Shown here piece by piece: positions 47,364 to 57,089 of a DNA stretch of 64,000 bases (the stretch's first letter is position 1; each line of letters opens with the position of its first letter). The position numbers and the translations under genes were made by a program. The stretch is from G963668435 sp963668435. GTDB taxonomy: Bacteria; Latescibacterota; Latescibacteria; Latescibacterales; Latescibacteraceae. The stretch spans positions 558,001 to 622,000 of the forward strand of contig CAXXSC010000008.1 in assembly GCA_963668435.2 (NCBI GenBank). Direction: 5' to 3'. The notes beneath the pieces are model-generated. The model was given only the letters and a program-made list of their open reading frames with translations. It ran no database searches and was not told where the DNA came from.

Positions 47364-47391
47364 AAAAAAACCCCTCTTGCGAGGGGTTTTT
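47364..47391 (-). terminator. Rho-independent terminator after the aldo/keto reductase gene
   Basis: AAAAACCCCTC and GAGGGGTTTTT form an 11-bp stem with a TTGC loop. On the minus strand it is followed by a run of T (plus-strand A 47364-47370), 29 bases beyond the stop. Confidence 0.88.
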
Positions 47392-47419
47392 AGACTAATA
47401 GAAACTGTTAATTAAGCAA

Positions 47420-48424
47420 TCAGGCCTGACGTGTTGCCCAGTTCTCCAGCCATTTATAATGATCGGGCAAATAAGCCTGTTTCATGCGGGCGGCGATTTT
47501 ACTCAATGCCTCGAGTCTTTCGGATTCGTATCCGGAAAGCTGGGGCATGTATGCTGATTCGAGGTTTGCAACGACTTCATCGTAGTCGTTCATGGCAGGC
47601 ATGGTGCAGTCGATCTCAGGTGTCGAATAGACATGCCGGAGCATTGCCTGTGCAATATTCGCCTCTTTATCTTTGAAAAAGCGTTCATTGGCGGCCAGCT
47701 CGATCATGGCGTCACTACCCATTGGCTTGATTCCGAGGATACCGTAGCCCATGCTTTCACAGCGTGGGATAAGGGCGGTATAATCGTTGGGCGGATAATT
47801 CTTCCGCTGCGGCGCCCCTTTGTTATGATGGAAATTATAGACAATCATGACATAATCGAGAGCTTCCCGGTAACGGTCGACATAGCCCTCCATGGTTGCC
47901 ACATCATGGGAGACAACACCGATCGCCCTGATCTTACCCGCTTTTTTCGCCTTTTCCATGATAGCCATACGGTCGTCATCAACCTGGTAAAGTCTGTAGA
48001 GATCGATATAATCGGAATAAAAAGAACGGCAGGCACCTTCGATTTCAGATTCCATCTCCTCCGTTGTTTTGACAACACAGAGAGAAATGACAGCCTTGTC
48101 CCTGCCGATATCGCGAATACTCTTCCCCATCGGTTCAAACTGTTTGTAACCGCTGTGGTCGTAGACATCGAAACAGTTGATGCCGCCCTCGAAACCGAGC
48201 TTGATCATACGGTCGCGATCCTCGGGCTTTTCGATCAGTTCTTTTTTCAGGTGTGAGCCGAAACCGAGTATCGAAACCTCGATGCCTGTTTTCCCAAGTG
48301 TGCGCCGCGGCATCTCACCAGTGGGCTTGTACCCGGCGAATTTATTCCGCATGGCAACAGAACAGCTGCTGGCGGTTACCGAGGCTGCGGCGCCCATGCT
48401 GCCAAGAAAATGTCTTCGTTTCAT
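47420..48424 (-). CDS. Tat-exported aldo/keto reductase
   Basis: The 334 residues have a twin-arginine leader (MKRRHFLGSMGAAASV) with a possible lipobox (ASSC). An AKR barrel follows: LGKTGIEVSILGFGSH at the start, the catalytic region FDVYDHSGY, a lysine in LCVVK, the histidine in GVVSHD, and YNFHHNK. Exported AKRs with this leader recur in polysaccharide-degrading bacteria. Twin-arginine export suits an enzyme folded with its nicotinamide cofactor. The ATG follows CGGAG. It diverges from the CBM9-like gene. Confidence 0.88.
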   Translation of the reverse strand: MKRRHFLGSMGAAASVTASSCSVAMRNKFAGYKPTGEMPRRTLGKTGIEVSILGFGSHLKKELIEKPEDRDRMIKLGFEGGINCFDVYDHSGYKQFEPMGKSIRDIGRDKAVISLCVVKTTEEMESEIEGACRSFYSDYIDLYRLYQVDDDRMAIMEKAKKAGKIRAIGVVSHDVATMEGYVDRYREALDYVMIVYNFHHNKGAPQRKNYPPNDYTALIPRCESMGYGILGIKPMGSDAMIELAANERFFKDKEANIAQAMLRHVYSTPEIDCTMPAMNDYDEVVANLESAYMPQLSGYESERLEALSKIAARMKQAYLPDHYKWLENWATRQA

Positions 48425-48640
48425 CTATCGCTCCGGAAATGGGTCAAATGATAGTGCCGCTCTGAACATTCCAGCTATAAAGATGTTACATAATAATACA
48501 ATAGTCATGCGAGGCCAAAACATTTTCAGAGAAAAAACGGCTCAGTCCCGCACATCTTGTTCTTGCATTTCCGCCTGTGCCGCCTTAGCTTTACATGAGT
48601 CCTTTCAACAAACAACTCATCATTCAGTGAGGAATGCACA

Positions 48641-49425
48641 ATGTCAGCGAAAAAAGCGGTATTTTCTGTTCTTTTCATGCTTACGGCACTCATTGCCATC
48701 TCAGTATCGACAACGGTCATAGCGGCCGACGACTATAACGAAGGCAAAAATCTCAGCAACTACAATGTAACACGGACCACCGGAACGATCACGTTCGACG
48801 GCAAACTCGACGAGGCAGACTGGAAACGCGCGGAAGAATTTGTCATGGTCGAGGCCACCAAAGGCGGCAAGGCACCGCTCAAGACAACGATGCGCCTTCT
48901 CTGGGACGACAAGTATCTCTATATCGCCTATTACTGTGAAGACCCGGACGCCTGGGCGACATGGGAGAATGAAGACGATCCCATGTGGGACGAGGAAGTA
49001 GTCGAGTTCTTCATCGATCCCGTGGGCACCGGTTTCACGTACTACGAGCATGAGATCAATCCGATCAACCAGAAAGTCGACCTCTTTATCATCAATTCCG
49101 GCAAACGCAATAATGGCAAATTCACGGCTGGAAAGACTGGGATTTCAAGGGGCTCAAACAGGCGGTCTATGTCGAGGGCGACGGCAAGAAACACGGCACA
49201 AAAGATAAATACTGGACCGTCGAGGTCGCAGTGCCGTTCGACGAACTATGGGAACTGCAGGGCAAAACTCCCTCAAACGGCGACATGTGGCGTTTCAACG
49301 CCTACCGTATCGAGCGCGGCGACAAGGACAAGAAAGACGACGATTTCTATGCCGGATTCTCGCCCGTTTATCGCAGCAGTTTCCACACACCGTGGCAGTT
49401 CGGCAAGATCTATTTCAAAAAATAG
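48641..49425 (+). pseudogene. CBM9-like exported sugar-binding protein, one frameshift
   Basis: Translation begins at an ATG after GAGGAA with a signal peptide (ending TTVIA). It continues as a family-9-like carbohydrate-binding domain (ITFDGKLDEADWKRAEEF, LRLLWDDKYLYIAYYCEDPD with M, EEVVEFFIDP). The frame breaks near 49127-49129; the true continuation (WKDWDFKGLKQAV ... VAVPFDELWELQGK ... WQFGKIYFKK) lies in another frame to 49425. One added base restores about 262 residues. This is a recent inactivation or a consensus error; the downstream terminator is intact. Confidence 0.85.
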
Positions 49426-49448
49426 GTCCTGAAAACAGGCCCATTGAA

Positions 49449-49477
49449 AAGCCCGTATATTCTACGGGCTTTTTTTA
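49449..49477 (+). terminator. Rho-independent terminator after the CBM9-like gene
   Basis: AAGCCCGTA and TACGGGCTT form the stem around TATTC, followed by seven or eight T. Confidence 0.87.
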
Positions 49478-49564
49478 TTACCGACAATTTCCCGAACCGG
49501 AACGGCACCTGAACCGTCTGACTTATAAAGCATGTGAAAAACCAGAGTGAATCAGGAGGAATGT

Positions 49565-50260
49565 ATGGAACCCACGGTCGGCAGAAAAGCTGTCAGCATC
49601 ATCAAAAACTGGATTCCCGCACTAACACTCATCATGGTCATGTTCGCGTTCCGCTCTGCGATCGCCGACTGGAACGATGTGCCCACCGGCTCCATGAAAC
49701 CGACTATCCTCGAGGGCGACCGCATTTTCGTCAACAAACTGGCCTATGACCTGAAAATCCCTTTCACTGACCACGTCCTGCATCACATGGGCGAGCCGGA
49801 ACGTGGCGACATTGTCGTTTTCGATTCACCCGAGAACGGCAAACGTCTGGTAAAACGGCTGATAGGCCTTCCCGGCGACCACGTGGCCATGAACAACAAC
49901 AGGCTTTATATCAACGGCAAGGAACTGCATTACAGCGCGGCTGACGATAGAGTTGCCTGGCAGAAAGATTTCGCCCAGGAAAACGGCCGCCGTTACTACG
50001 TGGAAAATCTCGACGGCGTTCAACATCTCGTAACAGTCATCCCCTCCCATCAGGCGATGCGCTCATTCCCGGAAGTGACCATCCCCGAGGACTGTTACCT
50101 CATGCTGGGCGACAACCGCGACAACAGTGCCGACTCACGTTATTTCGGTTTCGTTCCCCGGAAACTTCTGGCGGGAAAGGCGACAACAGTGGTGGTATCG
50201 CTCCAATATGACCGGTATTTCCTACCTCGGGGCGATCGTTTCCTGAAAGCCCTTCAATAA
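49565..50260 (+). CDS. lepB: Signal peptidase I
   Basis: The 231 residues have an N-terminal membrane segment (about 16-34), the catalytic serine S43 in PTGSMKPT, the catalytic lysine K97 in LVKRLIGLPGD, and the box GDNRDNSADSRYFGFVP near the C-terminus. Signal peptidase I removes leaders from exported proteins, many of which are encoded around it. The usual second membrane segment of the E. coli enzyme is absent, as in most short forms. The ATG follows AGGAGGAATGT; a GTG six codons upstream lies before this site and is unlikely. Confidence 0.93.
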   Translation: MEPTVGRKAVSIIKNWIPALTLIMVMFAFRSAIADWNDVPTGSMKPTILEGDRIFVNKLAYDLKIPFTDHVLHHMGEPERGDIVVFDSPENGKRLVKRLIGLPGDHVAMNNNRLYINGKELHYSAADDRVAWQKDFAQENGRRYYVENLDGVQHLVTVIPSHQAMRSFPEVTIPEDCYLMLGDNRDNSADSRYFGFVPRKLLAGKATTVVVSLQYDRYFLPRGDRFLKALQ

Positions 50261-50314
50261 CGCGGCAAGGTGACATTAACAATCGACATCTTTGACCCTC
50301 TGGCCGGAATATTT

Positions 50315-51277
50315 TTACGGATAAATAAGCTCTTCGATCCTGTTCACCTCACGGCCGATGGCGCCGTCGACAGCTGGATCACGTCCCACCAGAACGGCAT
50401 CGGCAAATTCATCGATAAGCGGTTGATGGATGTTCGCGTGAGGCGGGCATTTCTCGACACGGCTGCCGTCGCGGGTTACAATCCTGAGTGTACCGGCATT
50501 GAGATTTTCGATATGGATCGAGCCGACATCGGCAAAAATGTCGAAAGTATCCTGCGGCTCAAATGCGGCATGAGTGACATTGAGAACAGCATTGACATTG
50601 CTCTCGAAGCGGAACAATGCCGAGCCACTGTCCTCTACCTCCCTGTCGAACCTGAGATTGTCGATGCTCCCGTGAACATCTTTGACCGCACCGAAAACAT
50701 TGAGAAGCACCTCGATACGGTGGCTTCCGAAATCGAACATCGGCCCGCCGCCAGCCATGTCTTTCTGCATGAACCAGTAACGGTCCTGTCCGGGCTGTGG
50801 ATTGAAATACTCGAAAGCATTAATCTGCGCGAAAACCGCCCCCCCTATCTCACCTGATTCGAGGATAGCCTTGACACGGTCGACTACCGGATAGAAATGA
50901 CGGTAATACGCGACACCAAACCTGACACCGTTGGCACGTGCGGCAGCGATCATCTTATCGCATTCATCGATATCCATGGCCATTGGTTTCTCACAGAGGA
51001 CGTGCTTTCCCGCCTCCGCCGCGGCAACAGCCTGCCCGCAATGAAGTGATACCGGTGTGGCGATATAAACAGCATCGATCTCGTCGTCGGCAATAATCTC
51101 GTCGAAATCGCGATACCATTTTCGTGCGCCATATTCTTTCGCGAAGGCTTCCGCCAGCTCATAGCGAGCCCGGTTCACAGCCACGAAATCACAGTTTTCG
51201 AGATCGCGAAGGGCCGGGGCCACACGTTTTCTCGAAATATCGCCGCAACCGCTGAGCCCCCATTTCAATGTCGCCAT
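50315..51277 (-). CDS. Gfo/Idh/MocA-family oxidoreductase
   Basis: The 320 residues have the N-terminal Rossmann fold (WGLSGCGDISRKR, VYIATPVSLH), the family EKP motif in VLCEKPMAMD, and a C-terminal alpha/beta domain with GGGPMFDFGSHRIEVL (aspartate and histidine at the active-site position). These enzymes use NAD(P) on sugars or inositols. I chose the ATG after AGAGGAG; the longest frame adds eight residues. It converges on lepB with a 54-base gap and no clear hairpin. Confidence 0.9.
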   Translation of the reverse strand: MATLKWGLSGCGDISRKRVAPALRDLENCDFVAVNRARYELAEAFAKEYGARKWYRDFDEIIADDEIDAVYIATPVSLHCGQAVAAAEAGKHVLCEKPMAMDIDECDKMIAAARANGVRFGVAYYRHFYPVVDRVKAILESGEIGGAVFAQINAFEYFNPQPGQDRYWFMQKDMAGGGPMFDFGSHRIEVLLNVFGAVKDVHGSIDNLRFDREVEDSGSALFRFESNVNAVLNVTHAAFEPQDTFDIFADVGSIHIENLNAGTLRIVTRDGSRVEKCPPHANIHQPLIDEFADAVLVGRDPAVDGAIGREVNRIEELIYP

Positions 51278-51523
51278 ATCTATACTCCTCTCTAAAGGCA
51301 TTCGTTATTCCCATACCTCATTATATCGGGCTTCATCGAAAAAAACAACAGCCTTTCACGATGTCACAGCACTTCATTTCCATGAAAACAGTTTCCAGAG
51401 TGGCTCCTTTTCCGTATCTTCATGGTAATGCATACAGTATAATTTTCAATCTCATAGAGTGGAACGGACACGATGTCAACCACTCCCTTTTCAGTGGGAC
51501 CGAAATGCAACAGGAGAGCAGTA

Positions 51524-53541
51524 ATGACAACAGAAAAACGATATAATTCATTGAGATCACTGGGATATGCTATTCTGAGCGCCGTTATGTTTTTGTCACT
51601 GGCAGCAGATGCCGTGCACGCGACACCTGGACACCGGAAAGCATGATGGACTACAAACGTATCAGCTCGACGGCGCTTTCATCCGACGGCTCCCTTGTGG
51701 CTTACACTGTCTCGGAGCCGAAAATGGAGGGGACGGAATCGACCTATCTCACGCACATCCGCCTGGCGGCCACGGACGGGTCATGGGACAAACAGATGAC
51801 AAGGGGCGACAAGTCCTGCTACTCCCCCGCTTTTTCACCCGACAGCCGTTTTCTGTCGTTCAGATCGGCGCGTGACGGCTCGACCATGATATGGCTGATG
51901 CCTCTCGACGGCGGTGAAGCATTCTCTGTCACCGAATCGGGGAAAAGCGCTGGAAGCTACAAGTGGTCGCCCGATGGCTCCATGATAGCGTTCCTCATGA
52001 GCGATCCCGAAACAGCTGATGAGAAACAGCAGCGTGATGAAAAACGTGACATGAGCCTTCGCGACCACGGTTGGCAGATGAACCACATTCATTATATCGA
52101 AATCGACTATGTAGGCGACGCATCAAAGGCAAAAAGGCTCACCGAGGGTGATTTCAATGTCACCTCTTTCGACTGGTCGCCGGACTGCGAAGCTATCGCA
52201 TATGCGCACCGCCCGACACCCTCGCCCGACACATGGCGCTCGGCTGATATTTCACTCGTCAGCCTCGTTAGCGGGCGGAGCCGCAAGCTCATCAGCCGCG
52301 AGGGCTCTGACAGGTATCCTTTCTGGTCACCGGACGGTTCGCTGATCGCGTTCCCGTCGGACCACGACGATCCCCACTGGGCCCTGCTTGCTGACATGTA
52401 CATTATACCGCCCGAAGGCGGCAGCCCGAAACGTCTTGCCGACACACCGGACAGGAATTTCATGTATTACGGCAGCGTAATCGGCTGGGCTTCAGACAGC
52501 TCGGCGCTCTTTGTCCGCGAGGCATCTCGGACAAGCTGGCGGGTATTCAGGATTCCGCTCGACGGCGGAAAGCCCGAAAAGCTCACGGCAGGCCCCGGCA
52601 ACTGGTCCTATGTGTCTATGAGCCGCGATGGCAGGACAATGGCGTTCGTCCATGAAACTTCCGATACTGTGCCTAATCTCTTTGTGACATCGACTGACCG
52701 TTACGCGCCCCGTCAGCTGACCGACCTGAATCCCGATCTCAACAACAGTCCGGTCGCTAAAACGGAGACGCTCACCTGGAAATCTAAAAACGGTTTCGAG
52801 ATCGAGGGCCTCCTCACCTATCCGGCGGATTATGTCGAAGGCCGCCGTTATCCGATGATCCTCTACATGCACGGGGGACCGGCCAGCGTGCACACCGAGA
52901 GCTATATCGGCGCCGCGAACAAGTATCCGATTCAGGCTTTTGCCGATGCCGGGTATGCCGTACTCAGGACAAATCCGAGAGGCAGCAGCGGCTACGGCAA
53001 GGAATTCCGTTACGCAAATATAAAGGATTGGGGATTCGGCGATTTCAATGACCAGATGGCCGGTGTCGACGCTGTTATCGACATGGGTGTCGCCCATCCG
53101 GACAGTCTCTGTGTCAGCGGCTGGAGCTATGGCGGTTTCATGACTGCCATGACTGTTACTAAAACGGACCGTTTCAAGGCGGCGGTCATGGGCGCGGGTA
53201 TCTCGGACCTCGCCAGTTTCAGCGGCACCTGCGATATTCCCAGTTTTATACCCGACTATTTTGGCGGCGAGGCATGGGAAGAAACGAAACGTTATATCAA
53301 GCATTCTCCTGTCTACCATGTGGACGGTGTCACAACCCCGACGCTGGTCCTGCACGGATCGCTCGACCGCCGTGTCCCGCTATCACAAGGTGAAGAGTTC
53401 TACAATGCGCTGAACAGAGAGGGATGCAAGACAGACCTGGTGGTGTATCCGAGAAGCTATCACAGCCCCAGCGAGCCGAAATTCGTCGAGGATATCGGCC
53501 GTCGGATAATCGACTGGTTCGACAGCAATCTGGGCCGCTAA
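51524..53541 (+). pseudogene. S9-family exported prolyl oligopeptidase-like peptidase, frameshift after the leader
   Basis: The main frame from 51643 codes 632 residues. It has a WD-like propeller with repeated (S/T)PDG blades, then an alpha/beta-hydrolase with the nucleophile in GWSYGGFM, aspartate in HGSLDRRVP and histidine in RSYHSPSEP. In front of it, ATG 51524 (after GGAGAG) starts a clear signal peptide ending VHA that runs out of frame at a TGA. Adding one base near 51620-51622 would join VHA to DTWTPESMMDY, the normal start of mature S9 proteins. Either the gene is newly broken or the consensus has a one-base error. Without the leader the enzyme would stay in the cytoplasm. Confidence 0.82.
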
Positions 53542-53598
53542 AGCGAAAAACAACATTGAATTTACACGATGGCCCCGGACATCGTTTTGGAGGATACA

Positions 53599-54039
53599 AT
53601 GACACGGACAGAAACGGCTCTCGCATTGTTTGACGAGAGATATTCATGCTCGCAGGCGGTTTTCGCGGCGTTTGCGGGCGATTATGGCCTCGACAAAGAC
53701 ATGGCGATGAAAATATCGGGGCCTTTCGGCGGCGGTATCGCAACAGGAGATATCTGCGGCGCATTATCAGGGGCTATCATAGTGCTCGGGCTTCATTACC
53801 GAGGCACTGAACCGGGCGCCACAGCAGAAAAACTCATGACAATGACCTATGTGCGGAAAATGATTGGGGAATTCGAGAACGCAATGGGCGCCAGAGACTG
53901 CAGCGACATTCTCGGCGAGGACATGAGTACGGATGAGGGACGGCAGGCAGCCCACGATAAAGATCTCAGAACACAATATTGCTTTCCTTGTGTAAAGAAC
54001 GCCGTTCAGATACTGGAAAAGCTTCTCGCCTCCGAATGA
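53599..54039 (+). CDS. C_GCAxxG_C_C family redox-type protein
   Basis: A 146-residue helical protein with the family cysteines: YSCSQAVF near the start, GDICGALSGAIIVLGL in the middle, ARDCSDIL and YCFPCV at the end. The family is often found next to redox enzymes and transporters; its biochemical role is not settled. The ATG follows GGAGG and starts 57 bases behind the S9 peptidase; the next gene begins 10 bases after its stop, so the three may be one transcript. Confidence 0.88.
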   Translation: MTRTETALALFDERYSCSQAVFAAFAGDYGLDKDMAMKISGPFGGGIATGDICGALSGAIIVLGLHYRGTEPGATAEKLMTMTYVRKMIGEFENAMGARDCSDILGEDMSTDEGRQAAHDKDLRTQYCFPCVKNAVQILEKLLASE

Positions 54040-54049
54040 AAGGACTGCC

Positions 54050-55810
54050 ATGAAAAGATGTAACCTGATTTCACTCGCCTTGCTCGTTCTCATCTGTTTT
54101 ACGGCAGTATCGGTTTCAGCCGGAGAAAACGCATACCTGTTCTCGTATTTCATCAACAACGGCGAGGACGGGTTCCATCTGGCAATGAGCCGCGACGGGC
54201 TCAACTGGAGCGCACTAAACCATGACAGTTCCTATATCACACCGGTGATCGGTAACTCGCAACTCATGCGCGATCCCTGCATTACCAAGGGACTTGATGG
54301 CCTTTTCCATATGGTCTGGACAGTCTCGTGGAACGACCGCCTTGTCGGCCATGCCAGCTCAACCGACCTGATCAACTGGTCGGAACAGCAGGAAATTCCG
54401 GTCATGATGCACGAGGAAACGGCACGTAACTGCTGGGCGCCCGAAATCTTCTACGATGATCATTTCGGCCAGTATATCATCTACTGGTCGACAACCATCC
54501 CCGAACGATTCACGGAAACCGCCGCCAGCTCGGAAACAGACTACAACCACCGTATCTACTGCACCACAACAAGTGATTTCGTGAATTTCACGCCCACGCG
54601 GCTTTTCCTCGATCCCGGATTCAACTGTATCGACGGCACCATAAACAAACGGGGTGACAGCGACTATGTCATGTTTTTCAAGGACGAGACGCTGAATCCG
54701 CCGGCAAAAAATATTAAGATCACATACTCATCCTCACCGCACGGCCCGTGGAGTGCGGCCTCGGCGCCCATAACCGGCGGCTACTGGGCCGAGGGCCCGA
54801 CAGCGCTCTTTGTCGATGGTGTCTGGACAGTATATTTCGACAAGTACCGGAAACACGCCTTCGGTGCTGTACAGTCACGCGATCTCGAACACTGGCAGGA
54901 CATTTCCGACCGTATCAGTTTCCCCGAAGCTATCCACCACGGCACGGCATTCGCGGTCGACAATGCTGTGCTCGACACTCTTCTCGCCTATGACCGCGAC
55001 CCGGTGCTCAGGCAGGAAAAAGCACCATACAATTTCAGGAAAGCCACCTACAAAACAGTCGGCGACAGCAGTCTCGCCCTGCATGTTTTTGAGCCGAAAC
55101 AGCACCGTAATGGTGAAAAATGCCCCGCTGTCATCTTCTTTTTCGGGGGCGGCTGGCATGGCGGCACACCGTCCCAATTCTACCCGCACTGCAAATACCT
55201 GGCTTCCCGCGGTATAGTCGCGATTTCTGCTGAATACCGCGTCAAAAGCCGTAACGGCACCTCGCCCTCTGAATGCGTCAAGGACGGCAAATCAGCAATA
55301 CGCTGGCTTCGTAAACATGCGGATGAATTCGGTGTCGATCCGGAGAAAATAGTGGCTGGCGGCGGTTCGGCAGGCGGTCATGTCGCGGCCTCGACTGCGA
55401 TCGTGCCCGGTGTCGAGGAAGAAGGTGAAAACCTGGGTGTCAGTTCCTGCCCTGATGCGCTCGTGCTATTCAACCCGGTGCTTGACACAACACTCGAACG
55501 CTGGAAAAAGCTTGTCGGCGGGGACGGCAAATTTCTCTCGCCGCTGCATCATATCAGGAAAGACCTTCCGCCTGCAATCCTTTTCAACGGAACAGCCGAC
55601 ACGACCACACCTGTCGATATCGCGGAAAGTTTCGAACAGAGAATGCTGGCCGCGGGGAATGTCTGCACGCTCATGAAATCCGAGGGTGTCAAGCACGGAT
55701 TCTTCAATCTTGGAAGACATGACAATGTGCCGTTCCGCGACACGGTAAAGGCAATGGATGGTTTCCTGACAGAACTCGGCTACCTGCCGGGAAAAAAAGC
55801 GAGTGATTGA
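54050..55810 (+). CDS. GH43-like glycosidase fused to an alpha/beta-hydrolase esterase
   Basis: The 586 residues have a signal peptide (ending VSVSA), a five-bladed propeller of the GH43/GH117-like kind (about 28-320; MRDPCITKGLDGLFHMVW, CWAPEIFYDD, AEGPTALF) and a carbohydrate-esterase alpha/beta domain (about 340-580) with the oxyanion stretch FFGGGWHGG, nucleophile in GGGSAGGH, aspartate in NGTADTTTP and histidine in GVKHGF. A two-enzyme protein of this kind would remove acyl groups and arabinose- or xylose-like units from the same hemicellulose chain. Specificity cannot be read from the sequence. Confidence 0.85.
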   Translation: MKRCNLISLALLVLICFTAVSVSAGENAYLFSYFINNGEDGFHLAMSRDGLNWSALNHDSSYITPVIGNSQLMRDPCITKGLDGLFHMVWTVSWNDRLVGHASSTDLINWSEQQEIPVMMHEETARNCWAPEIFYDDHFGQYIIYWSTTIPERFTETAASSETDYNHRIYCTTTSDFVNFTPTRLFLDPGFNCIDGTINKRGDSDYVMFFKDETLNPPAKNIKITYSSSPHGPWSAASAPITGGYWAEGPTALFVDGVWTVYFDKYRKHAFGAVQSRDLEHWQDISDRISFPEAIHHGTAFAVDNAVLDTLLAYDRDPVLRQEKAPYNFRKATYKTVGDSSLALHVFEPKQHRNGEKCPAVIFFFGGGWHGGTPSQFYPHCKYLASRGIVAISAEYRVKSRNGTSPSECVKDGKSAIRWLRKHADEFGVDPEKIVAGGGSAGGHVAASTAIVPGVEEEGENLGVSSCPDALVLFNPVLDTTLERWKKLVGGDGKFLSPLHHIRKDLPPAILFNGTADTTTPVDIAESFEQRMLAAGNVCTLMKSEGVKHGFFNLGRHDNVPFRDTVKAMDGFLTELGYLPGKKASD

Positions 55811-55826
55811 CAGGTACACCGCTTAT

Positions 55827-57089
55827 TCAGAAGAATACTCTCATGTAGAAACCACCGCCGTCCGACATATCGCCGAACTCTGATTTTGCAGTATTTAACG
55901 GTGTATAGGAATCGTTTTTTTCTCCCATGCCAACCCAGCCATAAACGCTGACATCGGTGTTGTCGCCGGTGCTGATTGTCAGTTTCGGCTGCCAGAGTGT
56001 AGAGCTGTCTATGAGGTTGATTATTCCCGCAATATCAGCCTGAATGAGCGGATGAAGTTCTTTCGAGACAGTCACAAGCCCGTAATCAGAGGCACCGAGA
56101 AAAGACCAGCCTTCGCGGAAAGGCGCGTCAAAGTATATTGATTCAAGATCATCAACATCCCTGACGCCGAAATCCTGGTGCATGTATGCCCCGCCGACTA
56201 TAAAATTCGGCTTGATGTAATAATCCAGTCCGATTACTGTCGATACGGCGCTTTCTGACCAGCCGCCGCGGTTCTGTTCGCGTTCCTCGAGACGCTCGAA
56301 AAACGCTATTTCCCCCCAGTATCCAAAGGGATCGCGACCACCCTCCCAGCCTGCACCACCGAAATACCGTTCCCGGAAACGTCCGCCCGCAAGTTCGAGG
56401 TCGATCATACCGAGACTTGTGCGGTATCGCCCGATATATGCACTTTCATCGGCATCATCCGCGGCGACATACACGAGTTCGGCCTCGCCGGTCATGCCGA
56501 CTCCGTGTCGAATTCTCACGGCATCCACACCGGGCTTGTAGGTAGCATCGAGATCGCCGGGCGCGAATGGCGCGACAATATCGAGAACACCGACAAAATG
56601 ACTGGTTCCCATGCTGAACGGCTGACGTCCGACATCGAAATCAAACGATCCGAGGCTGAAACGTGCATTGAGACGGTCGATGCGGGAAATCAGGGAATCG
56701 TTATCCTCACTCACATGTTCTGCACTCATATCCCAGAGCTCAAGCGGCTTGCCACTGCCAAGAAGACTGCCGTCCGAACTGAACATTTCACGCGCGGCAA
56801 GTTTCGAGGAATTGAATCCGGCCCGTGTCTCCAGCGCCGCCTCGAACGACACTGTCCCGGCATGGACTGTCTCCCAAAAGCGGAGGCGGGTTTCGGAAAT
56901 CCCGAAATACTGCTCGCCGTTATACACATAAAGAGGTTCAATCTCCTCCGGCCAGCGCATAAAAAGCGCGTTTTCCCTGAGCGCGAAACCGTGGTCGAAC
57001 TCAAGCGCTGAAACGGATGATCCGGCTATAATAATCAACAAAAAAGCCAGAACCGATATCCGTGAAATTGCTGCCCGATCCCGGTTCAT
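55827..57089 (-). CDS. Outer-membrane beta-barrel protein of unknown function
   Basis: The 420 residues have a signal peptide (ending VSALE), alternating hydrophobic strands throughout and a terminal phenylalanine (GGGFYMRVFF), the layout of an outer-membrane barrel. I do not recognise a named family with certainty; alginate-export or DUF1302-like barrels are the nearest impression. Its start overlaps the stop of the ABC ATPase (TGATG; a GTG one codon earlier is possible), so it is translationally coupled as the last gene of the Lol-like operon and may be the outer-membrane partner or the substrate receiver. Confidence 0.75.
   Translation of the reverse strand: MNRDRAAISRISVLAFLLIIIAGSSVSALEFDHGFALRENALFMRWPEEIEPLYVYNGEQYFGISETRLRFWETVHAGTVSFEAALETRAGFNSSKLAAREMFSSDGSLLGSGKPLELWDMSAEHVSEDNDSLISRIDRLNARFSLGSFDFDVGRQPFSMGTSHFVGVLDIVAPFAPGDLDATYKPGVDAVRIRHGVGMTGEAELVYVAADDADESAYIGRYRTSLGMIDLELAGGRFRERYFGGAGWEGGRDPFGYWGEIAFFERLEEREQNRGGWSESAVSTVIGLDYYIKPNFIVGGAYMHQDFGVRDVDDLESIYFDAPFREGWSFLGASDYGLVTVSKELHPLIQADIAGIINLIDSSTLWQPKLTISTGDNTDVSVYGWVGMGEKNDSYTPLNTAKSEFGDMSDGGGFYMRVFF

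Noticed and set aside
48641..49432. Full 263-codon frame as an intact protein
   Set aside because: After about residue 163 the frame turns into arginine/serine-rich nonsense while the true CBM9-like continuation lies in another frame, so it is a frameshift.
50270..50857. 195-codon plus-strand frame after lepB
   Set aside because: Antisense shadow of the Gfo/Idh/MocA gene, which has cofactor motif, EKP motif and ribosome-binding site.
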